Part shown: one piece after another, positions 23,275 to 35,514 of the stretch
How positions within the stretch are numbered: position 1 is the stretch's first letter
Layout: every line of letters starts with the position of its first letter
NCBI RefSeq assembly: GCF_900497805.2
Contig: NW_020954719.1
Coordinates: forward strand, 5,763,699 to 5,827,698
Reading direction: 5' to 3'
Length of the DNA: 64,000 nt
Source: Vombatus ursinus
Taxonomy: Eukaryota; Chordata; Mammalia; Diprotodontia; Vombatidae
The notes under the pieces: generated by a model
Database searches by the model: none
What the model saw: only the letters and a program-made list of their open reading frames with translations
Told to the model about the DNA's origin: nothing
Position numbers and translations under genes: made by a program

Positions 23275-24270
23275 TAGATATTTGAGTCATGCTCTTCTTT
23301 GGGCTTTGTGTCTTGAGTGTCCTTTTTATGGTGGGATTCTCTTTTTGCTTATTCATTGTACTAACCTACTTCCTGACTTCAGACTTAATGTTAGAGCTGT
23401 ACCTACACACTTTCGAAGGGAAGGTTTAGACCGGCTCTGTTGCTACTTTCTTGGGGTAGGTATTCTTAGGGTATTGTATCAAGATGTCAGGGACGGCTCT
23501 AGCTAGGGACTCATAATCTTTCAGTGCTCCCAAAGTGGTCTGATCCAAGACAAAGTCTGATCACTGCCTTCCTCATCTGAGCTCTGCCAGTTCCCGCCCT
23601 GAGTTTAGGTCTGTGCGACATTCCTGTGTGCTTTCCCCTGATTGGAAATCCCAGCAGACTGCTGCTGGTTTCAGCTAGAAAGCTCTGCATTTTCAGAGTA
23701 ACAGATCTACCGACTCCTGTTTGGTCTTGGGATTCCTGCCCCAGTTCTTCTGCCTTTGATTAAAACTTGACTGGAGGCTAGAATTGATTCCTTGCTCTGT
23801 TCCTAGAGTTGAACACATAGCTACTGTTTTCTTTGGAACTTATTCTTTAGTATACAACCTATAGTCTACAACCACTCCTCACCCTGAAATGCCATCCCTA
23901 GGCACAGATCTCTTCCTTTGTCCCCTTTGGATCGCTGATCTTGAGTTGTATAGTGAACAACAGATCTGCCAGTTGACACCTATTCCTGCATCCTGAACAT
24001 AGATCTCCCCGTATAGGCCTTGGACCTCTTCTTGACCTGGTGCATAGATTCATTGCTCTTTGGCCAGAGCCTATCCCTAGTGTCTGTAGATGTCTTTGTC
24101 TGTTTCTCTATTCTGAATTGGGCTGGAAACAGGACTCACTGTGATTTTTTTTCTTAGATTTCCTGATCAGGACTTAGTGTGATGTGTCTTCAAGATCTTT
24201 GTGGAATTGCGTTGGGGAGCTTGGCTGTACTTCTCCCTGCTGTTTCTCCATCTTGGCTCCCTCTCTGGCC
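23275..24270 (-). mobile_element. L1 5' UTR, antisense, copy B with 5' end
   Basis: The reverse complement begins with an L1-type 5' end ('gagggagccaagatggaga'), and a GC-richer UTR leads into the ORF1 at 22.3-23.27 kb. It is the head of the antisense L1 in this region. Confidence 0.75.
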
Positions 24271-26439
24271 TATACTTTTCCAGAGTGAAAGAAGTGGGGA
24301 ACCATGGTTAGAACTTCTGGGCGATCTGCCACTAGCCAGGCCTTCTGAAGATGTGCCTGGCCTGCAAAGTCATACAACCTTCTCACAGGGTAGGGTTTTT
24401 TTTTTCCTGTGGTTATACATGCTTCTCTATACCTTATTCCTTGAAATACAAAGGAATAAAAGAAAGGGTTAAACTTTTTCATTACATAGTGGCAACTATA
24501 GGAGGTGCAACCTCCTGGACCATATATAAGAATGGTGCTACAGGGTCTATCCCAGGGAAGGTGTGGAATATTCCAGGGACATGAGTGACAATGCTGAAGG
24601 GCACTGAAATGATGAAGCAAACCCCTTAATGACCACTGAACAACAAATGCGGCTGACTTCACGAATCCTGAAAAGTGAGTGACTTGCCTTCTGCCTCCTC
24701 TTCTTCTTTGCAGATTGTATCAGGATTATTTGATTCACTCCCTGTAGGTATTGGAGTAGGGCTGATACCTTTCCCAATCCTGGCCACATGGAAGCTGTGA
24801 GCACATAGTGGCTAAAATTCCAATCTTGCCTATGGGAGTCTAAGACTGGATCTCAGAACCCTAGCTGACTTTTCAATTTTATGTTTCTTTCCTGAATATA
24901 GGTGACTGAACAGTGATCCTGAGATGCACAATCCCAGCTTTTGATTCAGGAGGCACGGAGCTTCTGCATATACTGTCAGCATGGGAGCTGTCCTCTCTAC
25001 ATCCACTACAACCCTTCTTAGAGGAAAAGATGACCATTGGCCACATGACAAATCCAATACCCAGCCTAGCTTGCCAGAAGACACGGAGGGAATTGTTTGG
25101 ACAGTGGAGAACTGAAGTGAAATGTAACATAACTATTCAGCAGTCCCTACTTCATGTTTCAATATTTAAATTTCAAACTTCAGAAGAGTATAACAGTTGT
25201 TATATTACTACCGCTGTGGCTTGTTTTAAGTTTTGTTCTTTTGAGAACAACATTCATGTGTTCAACTTGTGAGAGCCTTTTGTGGTTAGCATTTCTTTTT
25301 GTGGAGGAAATAAATAGTTGTCATATACCTGATCAACACTGTATATTGAATATCTTTCTACGCTGCCCCCCTCCTCGGAGAGACCCTAGACAAAATCCAA
25401 AACCTAGGCTTTAAGGAATTTTCCCTTTGTCTGTGGCTCGGGGATATAGTAAGTTAAAGAATGTAAAAAACAAACAAACAAACAAACAAACAAACCCAAA
25501 AACCAAAACAGAACCTGATCATTCTTTTAAGTGGTCAGACTCTGACACTGCTAGATAGGGTCTACATACATGCATCCAGACTTGAAAGGAACAGACAAGG
25601 AGAGGGGAATGGTAATGGCCCCCGCTTATCTAGACCTGGCAACATTTATTATTTTACATTTATAATTTTTCTAAATATGGCAAGTTCAAGCTTTCCAGCT
25701 CCCCCAGTGACTTATAGCACATGGATGGCAATGCCTAGCATATTATTACTGTTAGGTCAATAGCAATGACTTGGAACTTCAAAACTTTGCTCCCTGGGGA
25801 ATCCTAATAATAAACCTCAGCCCATTCTCCGATTAAGTATCTGAGTCACAGCAGTATTTCTGCCAAGTCAGAACTACTAAACAATCATCTTTCACGGTTC
25901 TAGTCCCTGTGGAAAAGGATACCCTCAATAATGCAAAGAGAGAGAAAGTTGAAGTAGAGACCAGCTTGACCTCATTAGCTTTTGCAGCTTAGCATTCTCT
26001 ACAGACTGCACAATTTTGAAGTCTCCAAAGGCAGCTTTGCATCAGACCAATTAGGCCCAGTCAGAGTTTCACTTTTGCTGCAAATGAGTCTTGTGAGGTT
26101 AGTTAGGAAGGGAGCCCTTAGTAAAACTCTCCCAGCAACAGTCCAGAGAGGATCAGGAGCACTTTACAGAGGGATTTGTAAAATGAATGAGCAGAAAAAG
26201 AGCTGAGACAGCTCAGGAATCCAGAAACCTCTCCTACTTTCTTAGTATTCAAAGTAATTTGTCTTAGCACAGCCAGTCTAATCTGCAGTACTATTTAAGG
26301 AGCAAGAATAAAATGTCCCAAAACATCTCCTCCATGGGCTAAATAGCTGTTATTTCCAGGCCTCCATATTCTACCAATGGGATCTTCTTCAGGTTTGCCT
26401 AGTTATCATCAACAGAAAGCCTCTTTCAAAATGCACAAA
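24271..26439. other. Unassigned stretch; no supported gene
   Basis: No domain or repeat family is recognised. Several open stretches up to 130 codons exist, but none resembles a known protein. Short splice-like strings occur, such as 'ttcttctttgcag' ending at about 24713 and 'tttcctgaatatag' ending at about 24901, so an untranslated or fast-evolving exon cannot be excluded. An AAAC run lies at 25470-25497. Confidence 0.4.
25470..25497 (+). repeat. AAAC microsatellite
   Basis: Tandem 'caaa' units, about seven copies. Confidence 0.9.
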
Positions 26440-27052
26440 GGTCCCTTCACTCCATCTTGCATGCCATGGCTAGATTAACCATCCTTCCTAAAATATCACT
26501 CTCAACTCAAGAATTTATTCTCCAATTCAAGAATCCAATCAATAGGCAATATCTCACTATTTCCAGGGAAATCAAATCCAAACTTACCTAGAGTTCAAGC
26601 ATCCAAGCCTCTTTCTAAAGTGACTCCGTCTTACCTTTCTTATATACCTCATACCCCATTATAGTCCAATATGAACAATTTGCTCTAATCAAGCAAGTCT
26701 ACTTATTGCCTCCCCATCATTCTTGCCATGTTTATTCCTGTCCCCACATTTTCACTTATATTTGTCTTTTAAGATATAATGTCCTTTCCTCTACCTTTCT
26801 AAAACCTGCCCATCTTTTAGGGCCCATCTCAAATCCAGACTCGTACAAGAAGGCTTCCTTTCCTTCTTCAGCTCTTTATGATCACTGCCTTCTTTAAATT
26901 CATATAGCATTTAAGGTTAGTCAGCATCACAGAAAAACACTTGATTACATACTGTTGTACATTTTAAAAAATCATTGTTTCATGTGTATCTTATTTCCTA
27001 AGCCATGCTGGCAGAGAACATGTTTTATATTTCTGTTGTATCTCCACATGTC
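26440..27052 (+). mobile_element. CR1/L3-like LINE 3' fragment
   Basis: 'aaaatatcactctcaactca', 'gggcccatctcaaatccaga', 'aagaaggcttcctttcc', 'tgtttcatgtgtatcttatt' and 'gagaacatgttttatatttc' follow the order of the 3' end of mammalian L3/CR1-type LINEs, as remembered. It is diverged. Confidence 0.6.
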
Positions 27053-27054
27053 TT

Positions 27055-27215
27055 GGGCAAAGAACACTGGACTTGGGTTCAGGAAACCTGGGCTTTGAAT
27101 GCACCTAATATCTCTGATTTTCCAAATTCTTCACCTGTAAAATTGGAATAATAATAATTATACTGTCAATCTCATAAGGTTGTTTGAAGGAAAGCGCTTT
27201 GTAAATAGTGCTCCC
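27055..27215 (+). mobile_element. MIR-type SINE
   Basis: 'ggacttgggttcaggaaacc', 'ttcacctgtaaaattggaat', 'cataaggttgtttgaagga' in MIR order. Confidence 0.7.
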
Positions 27216-27299
27216 TCCATCATTTTCCTGGCTTGACCTAACCGCCTTGCCAGGGAAGGAGCCATACACCATTCCACCCTGCTCTTTTCACAAGTAACC

Positions 27300-27690
27300 T
27301 GCCTGGGCCTACCCACTGGAAAAGGAGAGACACCATTCTATAGCACTACCCCTGAGAACACTCTACCTTGAGTCTGAATCTCTAGGGATGTTTATAACCT
27401 ACATGAACTCATTCTTCAAAAATTAACAAAATCCTATCCTATCATGCCCTTTCTATTCTAGTGATTCTGAACCCTCCAGAAAGCCATTCTCCAACCCCCA
27501 ATGCTTGCTCCATTGTCCCCCCTCAACTCTCCTAATGTCCTACTCTAAAGCTTCATGCCTCTCCCACTCTGCTCTTTGAAATGCTTGGTCCATAGGTGAC
27601 AAACTTGTTTTCATCTGAAATATTTTCCTTTCCTACTCCTTCTATCTTCTGGCTCTCATTGAAATCCTAATCACACTACCATTACTACTA
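27300..27690 (+). mobile_element. L2 LINE, 5' coding part (endonuclease start)
   Basis: Around 27570-27605 the reading A-L-(stop)-N-A-W-S-I-G-D-K-L resembles the conserved start of L2/CR1 endonucleases (L-W-N-A-R-S-x-x-N-K). The element is then interrupted by SINEs and resumes at about 28415. Confidence 0.65.
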
Positions 27691-27715
27691 CTAATAATAA
27701 TAAGGATAGCCAAAA

Positions 27716-27878
27716 GGGGCAGCTAGGTGGCATAGTGGATAGAGTACCAGCCCTGAAGTCAGGAGGACCTGAGTTCAGATTTGACCTCAGACCAAACACT
27801 TGACGCTTACTAGCTGTGTGATCCTGGGCAAGTCACTTAACCCCAGTTGCCTAAAAAAATAATAATAATAATAATAAT
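27716..27878 (+). mobile_element. Marsupial SINE, short form, with AAT tail
   Basis: Complete head and core, ending in an AAT/AATA repeat tail. Confidence 0.9.
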
Positions 27879-27879
27879 G

Positions 27880-28036
27880 ATAGCTAGCATTTATATAGCT
27901 AGCTGAAGAAATTATTCACAGAGGTTAAATGACTTGCCCAGAATCATACAGCTAGTATCTGAGGCTGGATTTGAACTCAGTTCTAGCCTGATAATAGGCC
28001 CAGCATTTTATTTACTATGTCACCTATCTGCCTCAT
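27880..28036 (-). mobile_element. SINE/MIR, antisense
   Basis: The reverse complement shows 'ggcagataggtgacatagt' and 'gttcaaatccagcctcagat'. Diverged copy. Confidence 0.7.
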
Positions 28037-28132
28037 GATATACCCTCTCTGGACACCTTTTCCATTACTGGTTGCATTTTCCCTCATACCCTTATGGAAC
28101 ATTCCTTGTCCCCCATTGCTACTTCTAGACAA

Positions 28133-28414
28133 GGTACAACTAGGTGGTGAAGTGGATAGAGTACTGGGCCTGGAATCAGGAAGACTTGAATTTAAATCTA
28201 GCCTCAGATACTTATCACTTACATGACCTTCGGCAAGGGTCACCTTGGGTAAAGGTAATTAGAGTAACTTTGCAAGTTTTACTTCTGTGTATCTCAGTTT
28301 CCTTAACTGTAAAATGAGGATAATAATAGTATCTACATCCCAGAATTGTTGTAGAAATCAAATAAGATATTTGTAAAATGCTTAGCACAGTGCCTAAAAA
28401 ATTCTTAATAAATG
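28133..28414 (+). mobile_element. SINE/MIR chimera-like copy
   Basis: A marsupial SINE head ('acaactaggtggtgaagtgg') is followed by the MIR-type 3' part ('ctgtaaaatgaggataataa', 'agcacagtgcct', 'cttaataaatgcttg'). Confidence 0.75.
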
Positions 28415-31137
28415 CTTGTTTCCTTCCTTCCTTTCCCTCTATCACCATCCCTCAGTAACCTTTCCTCTGAGGTTGATTCAGTCCATATTTACCACTCAAT
28501 CAAGATTCTGGAAACTGTTATCTACCAACCTCCAGAACACTCTCCTTCTTTCCTCAGTAGTTCAGTACTTGACTCATACATAATCTTTCTGTCCTCCCCA
28601 AATTCTGCCCTCAGAGTAGGGGATTTCAATATACATATTGATAATCCCTCAAATACTGTAACATCCCATACTTCAACTTAATCATTTTCCATGACCTACT
28701 CTTCCACCTCACCTTGATGAACATACCCTTGATCTTGCCATCACCTGCAAATGTTCTACTTGCGTGTTAATGAGCTCTGAAATTTCCTTTTATGATCACA
28801 ATCTCTTGCCACGAAGCCTCTCCCTCTGCCCTACAATCCCGAACACAGTTCTGCCTCATCACCACACTACCTCCAATCTCTCCAGCCTTCAGGTCTTTCC
28901 CAGTCATCATTCCTGTATTGACTATACTCTCCTCCTTTCCCCATCTTGACCCCTTGGTGAGCCGTCACAATTCTACACCGTCCTCTTCTTTTTGGTCCCT
29001 TGCTCTTTATCTTAAGAACCAATCTTGTCCTGTCAAGTCTCAGCTTTATATCCCTCCCACCATCTGCTGTTTTCACTCCTACTCATATGTTGATGCATAG
29101 AGCTGGAGAAAATCATGAAACTGTTGACTTGGTCCATTACAAATTCATGTTATATAATTTCAGCTGGGCTCTCACTGCAATGAGGCAATTCTTTTTTCAT
29201 ATATTTATTTGACTACTATCTCACCACAGAAGTTTTTTCAAACCTCCTCATCCCTCCCCAAACCTACCATGGATTTCCCAACCCTTATCCTGTCACCTGA
29301 GAACTTTGTCCCATATTTAACCAGAAGAAAATGAGACCATTTGCAGAAAGCTTCCTCTTCTCCCCTCTTTATCCTCACACATCACTGAGATGCCTTCTGC
29401 CACTATCTCTTCCTTCACCCATCTCACATAATGAGGTGGCCCTTCTCTTTGCCAAGGCAAACTCCCTTTATGCACAAGTGCTCTTAGCTGATCCTGTGTC
29501 CTCCAGAAAATTGTCCCCTCTGTATCCCAATTCTCACTTATCTTCAGTCTCTCCTCATCTATTGGCTGCTTCATCAACATTTCACCCATTCTCAAAAAAC
29601 CTTAATTTGACCTGTCCATACCTGCTAGTTAATCTTTCTTTATGTTTCCTTCTTTCTGTGGCTAATTTCCTAGAGAAGGTCTTTTTTACTTCTTTACCTA
29701 TCACTCTTTTTTTAAACTCTCTACTATTGTAGTCTGGCTTCTGTCCTCATATATCATTCAACCAAAACTGCTCTCTCCAAAGTTCCCAGTAATCTTTTAA
29801 CTGACAAATCTAATGATCTTTTTCTCACTCTTCATCCTTTTTGACACCTCTGCAGCCTTTTAAGCTGTCCATTATCTTCTCCTTGATGATTTGTTCTCTC
29901 TGGACTTTCATAATGCTATTCTATCTTGGTTCTCCTATTTGTCAGAACATTACTCAGTCTCCTTTTCTGAGTCTTTGTCTAAATCATGCTTAACATGCGG
30001 GCCCTCTCCTCTTCTTCCTCTCTACAATCTCATTTGATGATCTCATCAGTTCCCATGGATTCAATTATCTTTATGCTCATGATTCTCATATCTACTTATC
30101 CAGCTCTAACCTCTTTGCTGACCTCCAGTCTCACATCTCTAATTGCCTTTTGAACATCTTAAACTGGAAGTCCTATAGACATCTTAAATGCAACATGTCC
30201 AAAATTAAATTCATTCTCTTTTCCCCCAAGCCCTCCCCCTCTTCCTATCTTTCCTTTTATTGTAGAAGGCCCCATGCTTCTCTCAGGCTTATGACCTTGG
30301 TGTCATCCTTGACTACTCACTTTCACCACCCATACCCAATCTATTGCCATGGCCCATCAATTTTACCTTTGTAACATCTCTCATATATGTTCCCCTTTCT
30401 CCTCTGACACTTCCGCCACCCTAACGTAGGCCCTGATCACCTCATGCCTAGACTATTGAAATAGTCTTTTGGGTTTTTTCCCCTCCTTCGAGTCTCTCCC
30501 CACTCCAGTTCACCCTCCACTAATCTTTCAAACTTATCTTCCTAAAGCACAGGTCTAACCGTGCCATTCCCCTAATCAATAAACTCTAGAGGCTCCCTTC
30601 AAGAGCAAATATAAATTCCTCTATTTGCCTTTTAAATCCCTTTATAACCTCATATCTTCCTACCTTTTCAGTCTTTCTATACCTTACTGGCCCTCCTCTC
30701 CTGCCCCCAAGATCCAGCAACACCAGCCTCCTTGCTGTTCCTCAAATTAGATGCTCTATCTCTCGGCTCCAGACATTTTTACTGGCTGTCCCCTATGCCT
30801 AGAATCATATTCTTCCTCATTTCAGAGTTCTGGCTTCCCTGGCTTCCCACAATCCCCAGCTAAGATTTCACAATCTACAAGAAGCCTTTCTTGATCTTCT
30901 TCAATGTTACAGACCTCTCTCTATTGATTCTCTCCAATTTATCTCACATATGTATACATATATATACATACATATACATATATATCTATATCTATATCTA
31001 TCGATCTATATCTATCTATCTATCTGCCTATCTATCTATCTTGTCTGTAATAGTTGTTTGCATGTGGCTCCTGGAGAGCAGGGACTTAGGTCTCTTGCAC
31101 ATAGTAAGCACTTAATGAATGCTTGTTGACTTGTTGT
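28415..31137 (+). mobile_element. L2 LINE, near-complete but broken
   Basis: The endonuclease region has 'VGDFNIHIDN' in the open frame 28412-28681. The RT and C-terminal regions follow, and the element ends with 'aagcacttaatgaatgcttg'. Together with the piece at 27.30-27.69 kb it approaches full L2 length. Many frameshifts and stops are present. A TATA/ATCT microsatellite (about 30950-31045) has grown near its 3' end. Confidence 0.85.
30950..31045 (+). repeat. TATA/ATCT microsatellite in L2 3' end
   Basis: Mixed 'tatacata' and 'atctatct' units. Confidence 0.9.
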
Positions 31138-31139
31138 CT

Positions 31140-32849
31140 TATAAACCCTAATGAATTATAGAAATGTAATAATTATTATTTTTGTTAAGAATAGAATCTT
31201 TCTAAGGGCTAGCACCTCAACTTGAATTCATACTTTCGAATTGGGTCCCTTGGAGGGTAGCTACTACGCCATGGTTCAGAATTATTCTGTGCGTCCTTAC
31301 TCCTAAAACTGTATAGTTCACTAGTCCCCACTAGTATATTTATCCTTATGGTTTAGCTAGTAGACACAGTTCAGGGGATGGCTAGGTGGCACAGCGAATA
31401 AAGTGCTGGATCTGGAGTCAGGAAAACTCATCTTTCTGAGTTCAAATCTGGCCTCAGACACTTACTAGCTGTGTGACCCTGGGCAAGTCACTTAACCTTG
31501 TGTGCTTCAGTTTCCTGATCTGTAAAAAGAGCTGGAGAAGAAAATGGCAAACCACTCCAGTATCTTTGTCAAGAATTCCCCAAATGGAGTCATGAAGAGT
31601 TACACACAACTGAAACAACTGAACAATAACAAAACAAAAGACACAATTAGCTTAAAGCAAAGGCATTTACAAAGATGATATGGTAAGAACACTTAGACAC
31701 ACACATCATCCCCATAAACTTGGGGCATACTACCACAATACATAAAATAGTGGAGAGCTGGTCACTCCCCTGTAAAGATCCACTGAGTCAGTAGCATTTC
31801 CTGCTCAGTGTCAAATAAGGGAATTGCTTCATCATTTCAGAGTACAAGGCCCTTCAGCATTCAGTCATATGTTCCCCTGAAGTCCTAAGAGTTTCCAGAA
31901 GAGTCTTGGGATGGCCTTTGAGGACCATTCTCATACATGCTCCATGCAGCATTAAGCTCCACTGCATAATGAAACAATCCAACCCTTTCTCTTTTTTCTC
32001 CCTATTTCAAGAAGTGAGGCATACAGAAACTTATATACCAACAGAAAGAGACTCTTCTGTAAGAGGATTATATGACTTTCCATGAGCAGAACACGTATAT
32101 CAAGGGGCAGAGTATCTAGAGGCATTGGCCATGGCTGTCCCCTCCCTTCATTTCGGATAATTGCAGGTCACTTCTCATATTTGTGAGAAAAACCTTCATA
32201 GGCTTTCCAGGATGGCCTCATCTGTGATCTAGTCTGATATAGGGTGATTTTTGTGAGTTGGTTCTCCCACAGGGAGGCCAGAGTTCCAAGGTACTCTGGA
32301 AATTCTTGCTCCTAAAACCACAGATTCTAACTCCTAAAACAAAGCTTCCAGAGCTGGCAGGCTTAGTTTTTTGAAGGTCACCAAGGGACATGTCCAATAT
32401 TCAACTAATCAATGACTTGCTGCCCTTCCAATTCCATCAGGGAAATTTCTTCACATTTTGTATAGGGACAATGGGGCGTAAATGTGTCTTTGCACTTCAT
32501 TTAACATTTATCTAGTGTTGCTTCTGTTTTCTACCTCTTACTTTTTGTGATTATGCCAATTGGTGGGGGGAGACAGGGAACTAACTCTCCTCTCCTATAT
32601 AATAATAAAATACTGAGCACAAAATGGGTGATAAGTAACTACTAGTTGGCTAGTTTTTCCCAAGGTAATGAAGATTAAATGGATGAAGTTACTTGCCCAG
32701 AGGACTCTTTTCTATGGTTGGCCTACTGGACAGCCTATGTGCATATGCTACAGCAATTAAGTGCAAGATAAAATTGGAGAATCACTAATAATCCAGTTTG
32801 ACTCAAATATAGAGTGCATCGAGGAGTGGTGTGAGAAAAGCCTACCCAA
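31140..32849. other. Unclassified stretch around the SINE; possible old LTR material
   Basis: Apart from the SINE above, I recognise nothing with confidence. The sequence continues smoothly across the SINE. Some antisense phrases resemble retroviral LTRs, but no paired ends were found. No coding potential is seen. Confidence 0.3.
31374..31639 (+). mobile_element. Marsupial SINE, long form
   Basis: Full long form from 'ggatggctaggtggcacag' to 'aacaataacaaaac'. The flanks 'agacacagtt' and 'agacacaatt' look like an imperfect target duplication. Confidence 0.9.
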
Positions 32850-33140
32850 GTAGGTTGAAGCTAGGTTGTGAAGGACCCTAAATCTAAATATTGGGCAAAG
32901 ATGTTTGCATTTGTTCTCTCAAGGCATGGGGACAAGGGTTTGTGCTCTGAAGATTTTTTTTTTAAACAGGCTTAGATCTACACCTTAGGACAATCATTTC
33001 AGATAGCTATGTAAAGGATAGATGGAGTGAGGAGAGATAGGAACCAGGAAGACCGTCCTGGATGATATAACAGTCCAGCCCAGTGTTAATGAGAGCTTGA
33101 ATTTGGGTGGCAGCACTGAGAAGTAGATGAACCATGAAGG
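32850..33140 (-). mobile_element. L2 LINE fragment, antisense
   Basis: 'aggttgtgaaggaccctaaa', 'ggaaccaggaagaccgtcct' and 'gagcttgaatttgggtggca' are the reverse complement of L2 C-terminal coding sequence such as that at 30.4-30.7 kb. It is diverged. Confidence 0.6.
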
Positions 33141-33535
33141 TTCATCCATGAACCCTTGGGGTGCCATGATCTCTTTTCCAGAGCCTGTCCCCAGCAGACT
33201 CAATTTCCTTTCTTTTCAAATTCTGTAGCACCTATTGGACTTCTAATAAAATTGCAGAATTTCTCTGACCACCCCACCCTCTTCCCTGTGTTCTCAAGAT
33301 GATTTCTTACTCTAGTCCCTTACCCAGGAGAGAGGTTTTCTAGGCTCCCATTTCTGGTACAGCTTTAAAAAGAAAAACACTTATCATATATAATTACTAA
33401 TGGCCAATTCCCTCCACTAAAAGCAAGATCACAGTAGCATAAACTCCAATATTAATGGAAAAAATTAGAAATGAAACCTAGAGTTAAGGACTTATAAATT
33501 ATCTTAATGACATACTTCTACTTAGATCTAGGTTG
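33141..33535. other. Unassigned stretch
   Basis: No gene, RNA or repeat family recognised. Confidence 0.5.
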
Positions 33536-33740
33536 TCATTGTTGTTTGTCCTTTTTTCTTGAAGAGGACCGTGACATCAGGGAAGTGATGCCATAACATG
33601 TAAGTGAATTGGATTTAAGTGAGCAAGGGCTGTGCAAAGCCACCAGCCTCACTTTCTCCTCCAGAGCCATCTGGGTCCAGTGGCCAGATATAGACTAGGA
33701 CAACTGGAGAGGGCCCTCCTTTCAAGTGCTATATAACTCA
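33536..33740 (+). mobile_element. Marsupial interspersed repeat, family uncertain
   Basis: 'gaagaggaccgtgacatcag', 'gtgaattggatttaagtgag', 'cctccagagccatctgggtc' and 'cagtggccagatatagac' are phrases I associate with a common marsupial repeat, possibly RTE-related. The name is not certain. Confidence 0.55.
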
Positions 33741-34159
33741 TGAGCCCCCTCCCCCACTTGTGTCTTTCTTCTAGGATTACTGGTTGATAATAATTAGTCA
33801 GGTTTAATTAGCTTTTACTAAGATATTAGAGTAAGAATAGTGGGTATAAAACATTACCCCAAAAGTCTGTGATACATTTTCCCACAGGTACATAAAGAAT
33901 TCAGGGAAAGTGGACTCAAGCTTATAAAGCACATGTGGCAGAGATAACTTACAGTTACTGGAAGTCTTTTCACTCGAGTCCTTAAGACTTTCTCCCCAAG
34001 TACAGCATCACTTTTCTGCAGGGCTTTTGAAGTGAGCTCAGTTCCAAAGATGTCATTTCTCACCTGGCTGTACTGCTACTTTAGGACTTGACTTTTCCAC
34101 CATGCCCCTTTGTCTCCCTGACCCCACTCCCTACCCCTGGCTTTTCAGCACCTTTCGTA
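33741..34159. other. Unassigned stretch
   Basis: Nothing recognised. Confidence 0.5.
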
Positions 34160-34286
34160 TATTGTCTTCTCCAACTAGATTGTAAGCTCCTTAAGGCAGG
34201 GCCTTTCATCTTCGCATTTGTATCTCTAGAGTTTAGCACAATGCCTGGCACATAACAGGTGCTTAATAAATATTTATTGATTGACC
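34160..34286 (+). mobile_element. L2 3' end fragment
   Basis: 'gattgtaagctccttaagg', 'agcacaatgcctggcacata' and 'gtgcttaataaatatttatt' form the L2 terminus. Confidence 0.87.
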
Positions 34287-35157
34287 ACATCCGGCAAGTC
34301 CTTGGGTCCAAGCGAAGGCAATGTCATCAGCTGTCCTGGGGGCACTGCTAGGATGCCAATGGAAAGATGGGAACCTGGATCTATGAATTTCATGAGGTGA
34401 AGCAATAGAAGAGACTTAGATGAAGGTCAAGGCCCTAGGCTCTGTTTCTGTGCCATAACTGATTCCTTCTCGTGGACTTAGCTGGAATGATCTCTCATCT
34501 CTTTTAGCTCAAATCTCTTGGGATTCTAGCTAGCTCTCTAGCCCCACAGGGTGTTAACAAGTTTCTTAAGCCAATATGAACACACTTGCTAGGCAAAATT
34601 ACTCCAGCTGATCGAAGACGTACTCATACTTACTCTAAAGCCTATGTTTAATTAATTGAGACATATTCTCACTTGGCTAAAGTATCAGGACATAGCACTT
34701 TATCATTTTAAATGAGATGGGGTGATTTGATTGATTTACTCAATTAACCCCACCCTTACATAATGAAATTAAAAAGGTAAGAAAATTTATAATACATTAT
34801 TCCTTGTTCACTATCTATAAATGTGAATGCAAGTACACTACCAGGAAACATATATACCATTGTTACCCAGAGTAACCATGCACGGGGATTGTGCATAACA
34901 GACAAATGGAGACTATGTATGGAGGGGCAATGCAATCCTGCAATGCTGCAGGACCCTTGATGTCTTCTGGTGATGTCATCACACTGTTCTCACTGAGCCT
35001 GTCACTCATGGGGGCATTATTCCTCTGGGCTTACTGAACCTGCTTTTCACTGCATGCAGGGTCTCCATTAGGTCTCCTCCTTACTCTGCCAGGCTAGGCT
35101 AGTCCATTAATGTCCACTCTCATGCTCATCTCTTTTTCGGGGTCAACTCGACAATAT
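34287..35157. other. Unassigned stretch
   Basis: About 0.9 kb with no recognised gene or repeat. Confidence 0.5.
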
Positions 35158-35165
35158 CAACTTCA

Positions 35166-35500
35166 GTGTAGGATGGATGTGATGGCATATATCTATAATA
35201 CCTGCTACTTAAAAGGCTGAAGTTGGCAGGTCACTTGAGCTCAGGTGTCCTGCACTATAGTATGGTTAAAACTGACCAGATGTCTGCACCAAATGTGGCG
35301 CTGATATGGTGTGTACCCAGGAGCAGTAAGCCAACAGGTTACCCAAGGAGGGATGAACTGGGCTAGGAAGGAAATGGAGCAGATTAAAGATTTCAGGCCT
35401 ATCAGCAGTGAGATCAAACTGTGACTAGTTACTACATTTCTAAGCTGCACAAGATAGGGAAACTGAGTCTCAAAATAAAATAAAAACAAAAACAAAGACA
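35166..35500 (+). pseudogene. RN7SL: 7SL RNA (SRP RNA) retropseudogene
   Basis: The copy follows mammalian 7SL from end to end. The 5' Alu-domain part is 'gatggcatatatctataata' and then 'ggcaggtcacttgagctcag'. The S domain includes 'atatggtgtgtacccaggag', 'caacaggttacccaaggagg' and 'gaaatggagcagatta'. The 3' part 'gcagtgagatcaaactgtga' leads to 'gaaactgagtctc'. An A-rich tail follows (35471-35500), and 'aacttca' flanks both sides (35159-35165 and 35501-35507). This is an L1-mobilised RNA copy. It differs from functional 7SL at many positions, so it is old and almost certainly not a working SRP RNA gene. 7SL itself is the scaffold of the signal recognition particle. Confidence 0.88.
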
Positions 35501-35514
35501 AACTTCATCCTATA

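Noticed and set aside
24270-24662. Minus-strand open frame of 130 codons
   Set aside because: No domain, no clear start context and no conservation information. It overlaps the end of an L1.
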